From Planctomycetota bacterium (GTDB lineage Bacteria > Planctomycetota > Planctomycetia > Planctomycetales > Planctomycetaceae): a stretch of DNA of 64,000 bases. Of the stretch, positions 26,501 to 34,568 are shown in pieces. The first letter of the stretch is position 1. Each line of letters opens with the position of its first letter. The translations under genes were made by a program, and so were the position numbers. The DNA lies in NCBI GenBank assembly GCA_016872645.1, contig VGZH01000008.1, positions 24,060 through 88,059 on the forward strand, given 5' to 3'. The notes beneath the pieces were generated by a model. The model was not told the DNA's origin. It saw nothing but the letters and a program-made list of their open reading frames with translations, and did no database searches.

Positions 26501-27942
26501 CGGACGAACGCTTGATGCGCAGCGGCCCTGTTGCCACTTTGCAAATGAATCTGTCCTTCGCGGAAGAGTTGCTCGGCGGATGGCCCTTCCGGGTGAATCA
26601 CGGCAACATTACTCGGTTCCGAGTCTTCATCGGCAGCCGGAACTTGCAGCACGTCGATTTCGGATTTGGTCTCAACGTTCGTTGCAGGTTTCGAGGGCGA
26701 ATCTGGTTCCGGTTCGGGAGACGCGGCCGTCGCGGCCGTATTGCGAGTGGCTCGCCGAATTCCGGCCAACACCGATTCAGGCCGATCCTCGAACACATCG
26801 TAGGCAACGTTGAGTTCAGAGGCCTGGGTGGCTTTCTGTTGAGCATCCGCGACTCGGCCTGCTGCCAGATCGGCGCGAGCTTGCTTCAACAAGGCCAGCG
26901 CTTGGGCCTTTGAGTCGCTGGGCTCCAGTCTCTCTCCTACAGCTGGCTTCTGGGAATCGGTGATTTGGTCGATCTCGTCTTCGAGCGTTTTTGCCGGCGC
27001 GGCTTCTCGACGGATCGACTCGGTCGCCTGATCGTTTGCCGAGTTGTCGGCTGTCCTGGCGTCGGCAGCGAATGTCGACTTAGTCGCTGGCACCTTCTCT
27101 TTATCAAAGGGAAATTCGAGGAAACTTAAGGGCTGTTTCGTGGCTGGCTCCGCTGAGCCGGACAATTCTTTCGCGGCGGACTTTGCCTTCGAGTTACCCT
27201 TCAAAATTGTCAGGTTGTTCGACGCGCGATCGACTTGAGCCAACACTTGTTCCGGACGCACGTCGAACAAGTTGTACCTGACGTCCAACTCCTTGGCTTC
27301 CAATGCCAGTGATCGAGCTTGCTCCAAGTCTCCCTTGCTGGCGGCGATCTGAGCCTGGTTCAACAAATGCTGAGCCATTTCCTTGTCGTTGTTGACGGAG
27401 GGCAAATCATCCGTTTCGGCGGGTTGCTTTTCTTCCGAAGCGTCTTCGCTTGCGGGACTCCCCTCGACAATCGTCGAGGCAGTCAATTTCTTTTTCGTCA
27501 TTGCCGCCGGCTTCACCGGGATCGCAGACTCCTGCTTGTGGAACGAAGTTCTGGCGTCCAACTGCGCGATGAACTTCTCCGGCGAGCGATCCTTGGGACC
27601 CCATTCGACTGGGAATGACTCTGCGCGCTCGGCTAATTTGCGAGCACCGGCGAGATCCCCTCGCAGTGCCAACGCCTGAGCTTCCTTGAGCAGCTTTTCA
27701 GCCTGCTCGCGAAATGCCGCCTTGTCCTCCTCTGTCGTCGAAGCCTTGTTCGAACGAGACCGCGAGAATGGATTGATTCGGCTGAGCGACGAGTTGCGCT
27801 CCGCAGCGGGAGTCGTAGACGCCGGCTGATCGGCCGACACGGGTCGCGTGGTCCCTCCAGGAAGAGTGGCCCACAGGCCGGATGCGGCCAACGACGTCCA
27901 GGCGAGAAGTCCGAGTGCCTTACGCAAAGTAAGTTCCTCCAT
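23542..27942 (-). CDS. Secretin (GspD/PilQ)-like outer-membrane protein with repeat modules
   Basis: 1466 residues, about twice the size of typical secretins. A signal-like N-terminus is followed by three related modules of about 48 residues (83-130, 191-240, 350-398) of form A.ALA..GD...AR.LA..A..L.V, joined by Ala/Glu/Ser linkers, and a fourth TPR-like unit near 456-505. A coiled-coil-like region covers about 540-700. An STN-like domain lies at 768-850 (VTLRFESEPLVKVIAHIG). The secretin core starts near 970, contains Gly/Gln tracts (about 1037-1098 and 1274-1377) and ends with VPDGGTVLLGG and GVPILNKIPYLSRLF. It probably forms an outer-membrane pore. No type II or type IV assembly genes adjoin, so its partners are elsewhere. 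Confidence 0.88.
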   Translation of the reverse strand: MEELTLRKALGLLAWTSLAASGLWATLPGGTTRPVSADQPASTTPAAERNSSLSRINPFSRSRSNKASTTEEDKAAFREQAEKLLKEAQALALRGDLAGARKLAERAESFPVEWGPKDRSPEKFIAQLDARTSFHKQESAIPVKPAAMTKKKLTASTIVEGSPASEDASEEKQPAETDDLPSVNNDKEMAQHLLNQAQIAASKGDLEQARSLALEAKELDVRYNLFDVRPEQVLAQVDRASNNLTILKGNSKAKSAAKELSGSAEPATKQPLSFLEFPFDKEKVPATKSTFAADARTADNSANDQATESIRREAAPAKTLEDEIDQITDSQKPAVGERLEPSDSKAQALALLKQARADLAAGRVADAQQKATQASELNVAYDVFEDRPESVLAGIRRATRNTAATAASPEPEPDSPSKPATNVETKSEIDVLQVPAADEDSEPSNVAVIHPEGPSAEQLFREGQIHLQSGNRAAAHQAFVRAYQSGQKLDGRRSQQLQEYLRELSPRRKPIQLTSGQAGQLADGDTPDKSTEPGTLDPQRPIDIAAERQKVQVDRLRSEVLNAVFRADRLREKDPAKAIEILDQALANVESAPLEKQVTASLATTLRKTRSEIESFQKQMEPNLLQSKRNDEVKEAIDRGRNTKVRVEREFANLVKEFNELMEQKRYAEAEVIAKQAKELAPENPVSETLILKSVLARRVDSNENLKDSKERGFWTALDSVEHSAIPFDDRMSVEFGKDWKDITDRRRGKYNTDVRIRTPEEQRIENSLSRPVTLRFESEPLVKVIAHIGALADVNVVLDESGLADESHTKTTPVSIDVSGIQLKNALALLLEPLNLGYTIKNEVLKITSEQRLQGQAIVVTYSVADLVVNIQPGQAQPINFAGSSTVPGNVAGQMSVPSTGGLQGGQFQVGDANAGSPWMANNGQQWQVNGGGAAAGHDFRNLIDLITSTCDPNSWEEVAGNGHIKGNETTLSLVIRQTQNVHDEIKDLLEQLRRLQDLQVTIEVRFVSVSDNFFERIGVDFDFDIQDSLGGPNFYSGQQQGQQQGGGGGGGQQGQQQGGLIPLPPFGSLLSTQQQGQQGQQGQQGQQGQQGQQGQGGNFFAPSPQRELTDRDNYGRGQVIGLGSSESFTQDMDIAFRQGSFGIGVPDFGRFDANAGLNVGFAILSDIETFFFINAAQGDRRNNIMSAPKVTLFNGQTGTVFDGAQRPFVTALVPVVGAFAVGYQPVITQIFEGVGMSVQAVISADRRYVRLAVTPTFSTIREITAFTFVSGGQQQQGGGQQGGGGGGGGGGQQGFGGIGGGAGMEYGGVYNHGLFGQAMGDRSDLAMAAQSGFGGIGGGGFGGGGGGFGGGGGGFGGGGGGQQGQGGFQAAGAGEITVQQPVVSQTNILTTVAVPDGGTVLLGGVKRLSESRNMAGVPILNKIPYLSRLFKNTGVGRETQSLMMMVTPRIVILEEEEELLGIPD
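24652..24714. repeat. 9-bp tandem repeat encoding Gly-Gln-Gln
   Basis: Seven tandem units of CTGTCCTTG or TTGTCCTTG, read on the plus strand, encode GQQ/GQQG repeats in the secretin-like protein. The pattern shifts from CTG to TTG after three units, suggesting stepwise duplication. Confidence 0.85.
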
Positions 27943-28408
27943 GAAACCAATTGGCGGGAGAGATCAGCGACTTTGCAGCATCGACGGTCAACGATGACAG
28001 TCTCAGGGGTGTGTGATGCCGGCGAGTCGCCGCGGGTGGGGGTGGTTCTGAGGGCAGGAAAATGGAAATGGATCGACAGGAAACAGTGGCGCGAACGGGA
28101 ATGCCCGCGCCGGAGAGATGTGCGGGGGGAACCTATGACATCCTCACGAAAAGGGTCAACGGGTTTTGCTCTACTTTTTCAAGACTTTTTTTCAGATTCG
28201 CAAAAAGGCCAAATTCACGGCAAATCCTGCCGGAGAAAAATCCCCAAGTCCAAGGAACGGCCAAATTCCAACGAACAATTACATGTCAAGAACGTGCGAA
28301 TTCCGAGCGATCCTTGCTGATCGCGGCGAATCGCGCTGCAAGTTTCGGATTTGAGATTTGATCCTTGGGATTTTCGTGGGGATTGGGTTTTGGAAATTCA
28401 GCTTTGAT
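27943..28408. other. Intergenic region upstream of the secretin-like gene
   Basis: 466 bp between the secretin-like gene and the end of the sialidase-like gene, both on the minus strand, so it should contain the secretin promoter and long leader. The right part (about 28345-28400) is a purine-rich, GATTTGAGATTTGA-like stretch resembling dispersed planctomycete repeats. No gene with a ribosome site is visible; a minus-strand TTGACC near 28155 lacks a good -10 partner. Confidence 0.45.
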
Positions 28409-29584
28409 TCAAACCACTCGCCACTTTGCTTGACGCAATTGTGAATTCGGCGAACCTGCCAGCAACTCGTACCAAACGGTGACGAGCGTTCCATCATCGC
28501 ACTCAATGGTCGAGGGATATCCCATGTCACCGGACTTTGCGTCATCGCTGATCGTGAGTGGCTCACACCAAGTTTGACCGTTGTCGTCGCTGACTCGCGC
28601 GAGATTTCCAATTGGCGGGCGTCGATGTCCGTAGCTCATCAGCAAGCGGCCGTCGCGTAATCGAAGCAAATGCGAAGGCAATCCCCACACGCCAATCGAA
28701 TGCGGTACCGACCACGTTCGTCCGCCATCCAACGATTCCGATTGCAGCGTCTCGCGCTCGTTCGGTTTGTTGTGATTGCGGATGTGCGCGAGCAATGTCC
28801 CGTTCGAGGCCTCGACCGCGTGCAGTTCGTGATACTGCTTTGGATCATCACCCGGACGAGCTGGTATCGTCGCAAGCCACTCCCACGTCACGCCATCATC
28901 TTTCGACTCGCACACACCGACGCGGTCATCCTTCCACAACGCTTTTCCTGCGTAAATCAGCCGCCCATCACGCAACACGGTCGGCCCATGCGGGCTGTTG
29001 AGCGGCACTGGATACCGCGCGGACCACGTCACGCCGCCATCGGTCGAACGAATCATCCAGGTGCCGAGTTCCTGCTGCCGTTGCTCGGCGCTGATGCGGT
29101 TGTGAGCCGCACGCCACTCCAGCAGCAGCAGGTCGTGCTCCAGTTTTTCTTTCCCCGGAGGCAGCCACCTTTTTTCCATCTTCTGCAACTCGGCCTCATA
29201 GGCCAGCGACGTAAACGTTGTTACCAGAATCGAACCCTTCGCCGTCTCAACCACACCGGCATCGCGATCATCAATCGGCCCGTCGAGCAACACTTGCGGC
29301 CAGCCCCACGACTTTCCGTCATCATGCGAACGCATCAGCTCGACTCGCCCAAACGGGCAGACATGCCTTTCACGTCCGCCGGAAAACACCAGCAACAGTT
29401 CGCCGTTCTTCCGCCGAGCCAACGTCGGCCAACCGTGATACAGCGGAGGCTTCCAGCTTATGATCCGCCGCTCCAAGATTTCGATCGCCGGAGCCGCCGC
29501 TTGGCCAACTCGTGGAACCATTATCGTTCCGATAGAAACAGCTCCGGCAAACAGAAAGTCGCGTCGGGTGCATTGAGTCGTCAT
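28409..29584 (-). CDS. Tat-exported sialidase-like (BNR/Asp-box) protein
   Basis: 391 residues. The N-terminus is a twin-arginine leader (TRRDFLFAGAVSIGTIMVP). Five Asp-box motifs of form S.DDG.TW mark a six-bladed propeller: SHDDGKSWGW, STDGGVTWSA, SKDDGVTWEW, SLDGGRTWSV and SDDNGQTWCE. Residues such as Arg in RHVCPFGR and RIRNHNK could build the active site, but the catalytic Tyr/Glu pair is not assigned. Related planctomycete proteins are annotated as exo-alpha-sialidases and may act on other acidic sugars in algal or animal glycans. Confidence 0.88.
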   Translation of the reverse strand: MTTQCTRRDFLFAGAVSIGTIMVPRVGQAAAPAIEILERRIISWKPPLYHGWPTLARRKNGELLLVFSGGRERHVCPFGRVELMRSHDDGKSWGWPQVLLDGPIDDRDAGVVETAKGSILVTTFTSLAYEAELQKMEKRWLPPGKEKLEHDLLLLEWRAAHNRISAEQRQQELGTWMIRSTDGGVTWSARYPVPLNSPHGPTVLRDGRLIYAGKALWKDDRVGVCESKDDGVTWEWLATIPARPGDDPKQYHELHAVEASNGTLLAHIRNHNKPNERETLQSESLDGGRTWSVPHSIGVWGLPSHLLRLRDGRLLMSYGHRRPPIGNLARVSDDNGQTWCEPLTISDDAKSGDMGYPSTIECDDGTLVTVWYELLAGSPNSQLRQAKWRVV

Positions 29585-29635
29585 GGAGCCCTTTCCTATC
29601 GAATCGGAAAACGTGTTTGATGGTCATCGTACCAA

Positions 29636-29665
29636 TTGACCAAGCGAAACTCAGGCGTCCAAAAT
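29636..29665 (+). promoter_or_regulatory. Possible promoter for the macro-domain gene
   Basis: TTGACC at 29636-29641 and CAAAAT at 29660-29665, with an 18-bp spacer, lie 55 bp before the macro-domain start codon. The -10 box matches only partly. Confidence 0.35.
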
Positions 29666-29720
29666 CGCAGGCATCCTTAAGGTTAACATGGGCTCGTGTT
29701 GCCAACGAATTGAGAACCGG

Positions 29721-30200
29721 ATGAACCTTTCCGTTGTTGAGGGTGACTTGCTGGATCAAAACGTCGAAGTGATCGTCAACACCTGGAACCGCAACGTAAT
29801 CCCGTGGTGGCTGCTGTTTCCGCAAGGTGTGTCGGGAGCCATTAAGCGGCGTGCAGGCCTGGAACCTTTCCGAGAATTGGGACGGATGCGTGCCATTCCT
29901 CTGGGCGAAGCCGTCATCACCAGTGCCGGTCGTCTGCCGTTCAAGGGGATCATCCATGTTGCCGGAATCAATTTGCTCTGGCGATCTTCGGAACGCTCCA
30001 TCCGTGACGCTGTGCGAAACGCGATGGCATTGGCGACGAAAAATGGATACAGGTCGGTGGCTTTCCCGCTGATTGGGGCCGGTTCTGGAGGGGCCAAAGC
30101 CGTGCGAGTGCTCGAGTGGATGCAAAGCGAACTCGCGTCCATCCATTTCGATGGCGCAGTACGGATCGTCCAATTCCGGCGGTCGGCAAAATCAAATTGA
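29721..30200 (+). CDS. Macro-domain protein
   Basis: 159 residues from the ATG at 29721 (MNLSVVEGDLLDQ), with GAGAACCGG upstream. It is a single macro domain. The first ligand loop is VEVIVNTWNRN, and the second is PLIGAGSGG near the C-terminus. Macro domains bind ADP-ribose and may remove it or deacetylate O-acetyl-ADP-ribose. The usual GGG stretch between the Asn pair and GAI is replaced by a hydrophobic PWWLLFPQGVSGAI, so this is a divergent branch. It is next to a secreted M28-like gene on the same strand, 15 bp away, though their compartments differ. Confidence 0.85.
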   Translation: MNLSVVEGDLLDQNVEVIVNTWNRNVIPWWLLFPQGVSGAIKRRAGLEPFRELGRMRAIPLGEAVITSAGRLPFKGIIHVAGINLLWRSSERSIRDAVRNAMALATKNGYRSVAFPLIGAGSGGAKAVRVLEWMQSELASIHFDGAVRIVQFRRSAKSN

Positions 30201-30215
30201 GAACGGAGTCAGGCT

Positions 30216-31154
30216 GTGTACCGAAGACTGATTTTCTGGGCGACGACACTCGGGCTATTTCCCGTAATTTTGTGCGCGGACGAAAAGCCGAGCATCCAAC
30301 TCGATGAACGTCGGGCGTTCGGCTATCTCGAAGACATCTGCAAGATGGGGCCACGGCCGAGTGCATCGGTCGGAATGACCAAGCAACAGGAGTTGCTCGA
30401 TACGCACTTCACAAAGTTGGGTGCTGAGATCCGCTTGCAGGAATTCGACACGCCGCATCCGCTGAAGGGAACGCCGGTGCGAATGAAGAATTTTCTTGTG
30501 TCGTGGCATCCACAGGCAAAAGAGCGAGTGTTGCTCTGTTGCCATTACGATACACGACCGTTTCCGGATCGCGATCAGTTTCGTCCGAAGGGGACGTTTC
30601 TCGGCGCGAACGACGGCGGTAGCGGCGTAGCGTTGTTCATGGAGATGGGGCACTCGCTGCCGGCCATTCAGCCGACGTTCGGCGTGGACATGATCTTCTT
30701 TGACGGCGAGGAGTTCATCTTCCAGCGCGATGGCGGCAAATTCTTTTTGGGGAGCGAGCACTTTGCTCGGCAATATCGTGACCAGCCGCCTCAACATCGG
30801 TACGTCTGCGGAGTGCTGGTGGACATGATCGGCGATAAGAATCTCAATATTCGGCCGGAACTGCTCAGCCAAAAGTTCGCACCGAAGGTCTCCAGCAGCC
30901 TCTTCGAAACGGCGTGGAGACTGGGATTCAGGAAGGAATTTCTCGCCAAGCCGTATCCGACCGAAATCAACGATGATCATGTGCCGCTCAACGAGATCGC
31001 CAAGATTCCGACGGCCGATTTGATCGACTTCGACTACCCGCACTGGCACACGACGAATGACAAACCGATTCAGTGCAACGGTGCGAGCCTCGTCAAAGTC
31101 GGTCGCGTGTTACTGGAATGGTTGCAGCATGTTCCAGAAGACGTCAGGCGTTGA
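30216..31154 (+). CDS. Exported M28 peptidase / glutaminyl cyclotransferase-like protein
   Basis: 312 residues from a GTG at 30216 preceded by GAGAACGGAG. A signal peptide (LIFWATTLGLFPVILC) leads to a zinc aminopeptidase fold. Predicted zinc ligands are in CHYDTRPF (His/Asp region), GANDGGSG (Asp) and FFDGEEF (acid/base and ligand Glu), with YPHWHTTND near the end. The pattern is closer to glutaminyl-peptide cyclotransferases of the M28 family than to Ap1-type peptidases. It could cyclise N-terminal Gln or trim peptides outside the cytoplasm. Confidence 0.88.
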   Translation: MYRRLIFWATTLGLFPVILCADEKPSIQLDERRAFGYLEDICKMGPRPSASVGMTKQQELLDTHFTKLGAEIRLQEFDTPHPLKGTPVRMKNFLVSWHPQAKERVLLCCHYDTRPFPDRDQFRPKGTFLGANDGGSGVALFMEMGHSLPAIQPTFGVDMIFFDGEEFIFQRDGGKFFLGSEHFARQYRDQPPQHRYVCGVLVDMIGDKNLNIRPELLSQKFAPKVSSSLFETAWRLGFRKEFLAKPYPTEINDDHVPLNEIAKIPTADLIDFDYPHWHTTNDKPIQCNGASLVKVGRVLLEWLQHVPEDVRR

Positions 31155-31232
31155 TGCGACAGCGATTCTCATCACGCCCCTTCTCCCTTTGGAAGAGGTG
31201 CGAAAGGCGGGGCATCTGCTGTTTCGCATCGT

Positions 31233-32957
31233 CTACCGGAAGAAGCTGCGGTCGCGACGAGACTCGAAATCAGTTGGAGCACGCAGCCTCGGCGGCGAGA
31301 CTGGCGTTGGCTTGGAGCGGAACTGTTCGACCGGCACATATTCCTCCGGCATCGGCTGACGAAGTTGCGGTTCGTGAACCGGCTGAGCGGCGGCACCGAC
31401 CGCCAAAGAAAACGTCAACCAGCCGGATGACGCATCCGCACTGGCAAGTCGCAATTCCGACAACGGCTGGTTCGGAGAAATCCTCGGCAACGGGAACGCC
31501 TCGGGGAATGTGATCTCCGGGATCGCGGCCGCCAATTGTGTGCGAGCCATCGTCTCGACCATGCCAACCAGCGACACACCGGTGTCCGCTTTCGCGAACT
31601 CCAATTTGCCCGGTGTCAACCGCCACTCGCCACGTTGCAGGCTCGACGACCACGGCAGCGTGATCTCGTCTTGGGCCAAGACCGTTTGCCCGGCGACTTC
31701 GATGCTGGCAACGACGATCAGTTGCAACTGCCCGTCGGCGATCGTGACGCGGACGGGGTCTTTGTCACCAAGCCGAATCAGGGGAGCGGCGCCCGGCAGC
31801 GGCTGTGCGGCGAGTTTTTTATCGCGCGGCAGCACGCGACCGCCGAACTTTGCAACGAACGATTCCAGAACCTCTCGGAATTGCGCTTCGGTCATCGTCT
31901 TGCTGTCGAGATCGAGTTTCCGCAGCCAGGCATTCACGACCGACTCGTGCAGCCAGGCGGTGACGGAATCGGTGTTGGAAACGTGACGGCTGGCAGAACC
32001 CGACTTGTTGACCTCTTGCCAGCTCATCTCCGGAGCATCCGCCCATGCGGCGGAGACCACCAGTTCCGAATCGGTCGAGCGAGCCGTTAATCGCTGCGGC
32101 CAGAGATCGCCAAACTGCGACCGCAAACCCTCTCGCCATTCGCGATTGAACTGCGCGAGTTGCCGATCCGCCTCCCGATTGAACTGCGGGCCGAGTTGTG
32201 CCTTGAGATGCTCGGCCGTTTCGGCATCGACTTGTTTCTTCTGCTTCTTCGCCGTTTTAAGTGCGGTGCTGCGGGCTATTCCCCCGAACAGCGTTCCGTC
32301 GAAGACAGTCGCCGCGTCAACATGTTCGTTGCGAACATCGACCCACACCTGCGGACGCTTAGTCGTGATCTGATAGCCGTCGAACATCACCGGCTTTACC
32401 GCCAGCACGTCGTGCCGGCCGAGCGTTTTAACAGCGGCTTGCGAAGTCATGCCAACCGTGTTGCTGTGAACGTTTCCGGTCAGCACGAGATGCAGTTCGG
32501 CGTCGTCGGAACTCGGCTTCAGATCGACGACGACTCGCGTCGAGGTCAATTGCCGTCCGGTCACGTCCGCCTTCGCGATGACATCGCGAACCGGAGCGAT
32601 CTCCGATCGCTCATCGGTCAGAAACCGATTAAGCAACCCTTCCGGAAAACTGATTTGCAGTGGAGCACAACCCGCAACGGCCCGCACTGGTGTCGGCTCA
32701 AACTGCTCGGCACGCGCGACCGAGTGCATCGTGGTCGGAGCACGTGTCCCTCGCGACGTCGAAAAGAAGGGATCAGCGCTGCTAGGAGTCTGACTCCGAA
32801 TCGTCGGCGAAAAGAATCTCGCCTCCGGCGAGGCGTATCGCGGCGAGTGATCCGCGCCGCACGCGCATTTCGGGCCGTGCGGTTCGCGCGATTGGGCACT
32901 TGCGACCGAAGCTGACAAAAAACCAAGTCCACTAACCAGAACCAAAAACCACTTCAT
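31233..32957 (-). CDS. Large exported protein, unknown function
   Basis: 574 residues from the ATG at 32957, chosen for its signal peptide (MKWFLVLVSGLGFLSASVASA) and the GGGAGATGAG upstream; an earlier in-frame start is unlikely. It has no recognised domain. After a His/Cys/Ser-rich segment the sequence is mostly beta-strand and amphipathic helix, including VVDLKPSSDDAELHLVLTG, QFNREADRQLAQFNREWREG and a REVLESFVAKFGGRVLPRDKKL region. The C-terminus has a Pro/Arg-rich tail. It resembles planctomycete-specific exported proteins, perhaps an outer-surface or wall component. Confidence 0.75.
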   Translation of the reverse strand: MKWFLVLVSGLGFLSASVASAQSREPHGPKCACGADHSPRYASPEARFFSPTIRSQTPSSADPFFSTSRGTRAPTTMHSVARAEQFEPTPVRAVAGCAPLQISFPEGLLNRFLTDERSEIAPVRDVIAKADVTGRQLTSTRVVVDLKPSSDDAELHLVLTGNVHSNTVGMTSQAAVKTLGRHDVLAVKPVMFDGYQITTKRPQVWVDVRNEHVDAATVFDGTLFGGIARSTALKTAKKQKKQVDAETAEHLKAQLGPQFNREADRQLAQFNREWREGLRSQFGDLWPQRLTARSTDSELVVSAAWADAPEMSWQEVNKSGSASRHVSNTDSVTAWLHESVVNAWLRKLDLDSKTMTEAQFREVLESFVAKFGGRVLPRDKKLAAQPLPGAAPLIRLGDKDPVRVTIADGQLQLIVVASIEVAGQTVLAQDEITLPWSSSLQRGEWRLTPGKLEFAKADTGVSLVGMVETMARTQLAAAIPEITFPEAFPLPRISPNQPLSELRLASADASSGWLTFSLAVGAAAQPVHEPQLRQPMPEEYVPVEQFRSKPTPVSPPRLRAPTDFESRRDRSFFR

Positions 32958-33079
32958 CGACTCATCTCCCTGGGCCCTTGGGGAAGGCCAAAGCATTCTG
33001 ACAACCGCACTGGCTGACAGGAATCGTCAATGCGAAAAACTTTGGGAGTTCGTACCTCTTCGGCTCGTCATGCAGAGCG

Positions 33080-34549
33080 ATGACGGGTACTTTGTTGGGC
33101 ATGTTGCCGATTCGCCACGAATTACAGAGGGTGCCGCGCCGCGAGTTTCTCGTGACCACCGGTGGTGGATTCGGATCGCTCGCGCTCACGGGATTGCTGG
33201 CGGCGGACGAAGCGACGCCCCGAAATGTGCGTCCGGCTCCCAAACCGGACTACAACGGCGGGCTGCATCATAAAGCCAGGGTCAAGCGAGTCATTCAGCT
33301 CTTCATGAATGGCGGCGCGAGCCCGATGGACACATTCGACTACAAGCCGGAGCTCATCAAAAAGCATGGCGAGAAGGTCGACTTCGGCCTGAAGTCAGCC
33401 GCGACCAGCGCCCCCGGTGCCGTGATGAAGTCGCCGTTCGAATGGAAGCAGCACGGTGAATCCGGCCGCTGGGTCACGAGTGTCCTGCCGCAGATGGCGA
33501 CAATCGTCGACGAACTCGCCTTTCTGATGGCGATGACCACCAAGACGAACGTGCATGGCCCCGCCAGCTACATGCAGAACACCGGTTTCACACAACCCGG
33601 CTTCCCGTGTTTGGGAGCCTGGATTTCGTACGGCCTTGGCCGGCTGACCGACAACCTGCCGATGTTCGTCGTGCTGCCGGATCTTCGCGGGCTGCCGTAC
33701 AACAACACCGGCAATTTCTCTTCGGCGTTTCTGCCGATGGAATTTCAAGGGACGATCATCAAGGCCAACGCCCCGACGCCGATCAATGATCTTTTTCCGC
33801 CGAAGTCCGCCAAGTTCATCACGCCTGACAGCGAACTCGCCGGACTGCGAGTCCTCGATGAACTCAACCGCGAGCATCAGAAGTCGCGGCCGGGAGACTC
33901 GCGGCTCGACGCGCGGATCGCCAGTTACGAGCTCGCGGCAAAGATGCAACTCTCTGCGCCCGAGGCTCTCGATCTGGCGAAGGAGTCCGAAGAGACGCAC
34001 AAGGCGTACGGGACCGGCAACGCGCCGACGGCGGACTTCGCAAAGAGTTGTTTGACCGCTCGGCGATTAATCGAGCGAGGTGTCCGATTCGTCCAAGTTT
34101 GGAGCGGGGCAGGGGGAGCCTCGAATAACTGGGACAACCACACCAATATCGACAAGGAATTGCCGTCGATCTGCAGCCAAGTGGATCAGCCGATCACTGC
34201 GCTGATTCGTGACCTCAAACAACGCGGCTTGTTCGAGGACACGCTGGTGATCTGGACGTCCGAGTTTGGTCGGATGCCATTCACTCAAGGAGCGACCGGC
34301 CGGGACCACAACGGCGGCACGTTTGTGACCTGGCTCGCTGGAGCCGGCATCAAGGCGGGAGCGACTCACGGCGAGAGCGACGAGTTTGCCTACAAAACCG
34401 CGAAGGACGAGACCTGGAGCTACGACCTGCACGCGACCGTTTTGTATCTGATGGGGATCGACCACACGAAGTTGACGGTTCGCCAAAACGGCATCGACCG
34501 CCGCATCACCGACGTGCATGGGCATGTGATTGAAGACGTGCTGGCGTAA
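33080..34549 (+). CDS. DUF1501 protein, Tat-exported (first copy)
   Basis: 489 residues from the ATG at 33080; the ATG at 33101 (MLPIRHELQ) is also possible. The leader RVPRREFLVTTGGGFGSLALTGLLA is a twin-arginine type. The body is the sulfatase/alkaline-phosphatase-like DUF1501 fold: FMNGGASPMDTFDYKP near the start, GPASYMQNTGF, WDNHTNID, LVIWTSEFGRMPF, GRDHNGGTF and VLYLMGIDH. These positions echo metal-binding sites of the superfamily. DUF1501 genes normally accompany PSCyt1/DUF1549 genes in planctomycetes, but here none adjoins. Substrate unknown. Confidence 0.92.
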   Translation: MTGTLLGMLPIRHELQRVPRREFLVTTGGGFGSLALTGLLAADEATPRNVRPAPKPDYNGGLHHKARVKRVIQLFMNGGASPMDTFDYKPELIKKHGEKVDFGLKSAATSAPGAVMKSPFEWKQHGESGRWVTSVLPQMATIVDELAFLMAMTTKTNVHGPASYMQNTGFTQPGFPCLGAWISYGLGRLTDNLPMFVVLPDLRGLPYNNTGNFSSAFLPMEFQGTIIKANAPTPINDLFPPKSAKFITPDSELAGLRVLDELNREHQKSRPGDSRLDARIASYELAAKMQLSAPEALDLAKESEETHKAYGTGNAPTADFAKSCLTARRLIERGVRFVQVWSGAGGASNNWDNHTNIDKELPSICSQVDQPITALIRDLKQRGLFEDTLVIWTSEFGRMPFTQGATGRDHNGGTFVTWLAGAGIKAGATHGESDEFAYKTAKDETWSYDLHATVLYLMGIDHTKLTVRQNGIDRRITDVHGHVIEDVLA

Positions 34550-34568
34550 CGCATGCGAACCGCGTGCG

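Noticed and set aside
31155..31232. Possible hairpin terminator CCCTTCTCCCTTTGGAAGAGG
   Set aside because: Pairing is imperfect and no T-run follows; it resembles degenerate intergenic repeat sequence, so I did not list it as a terminator.
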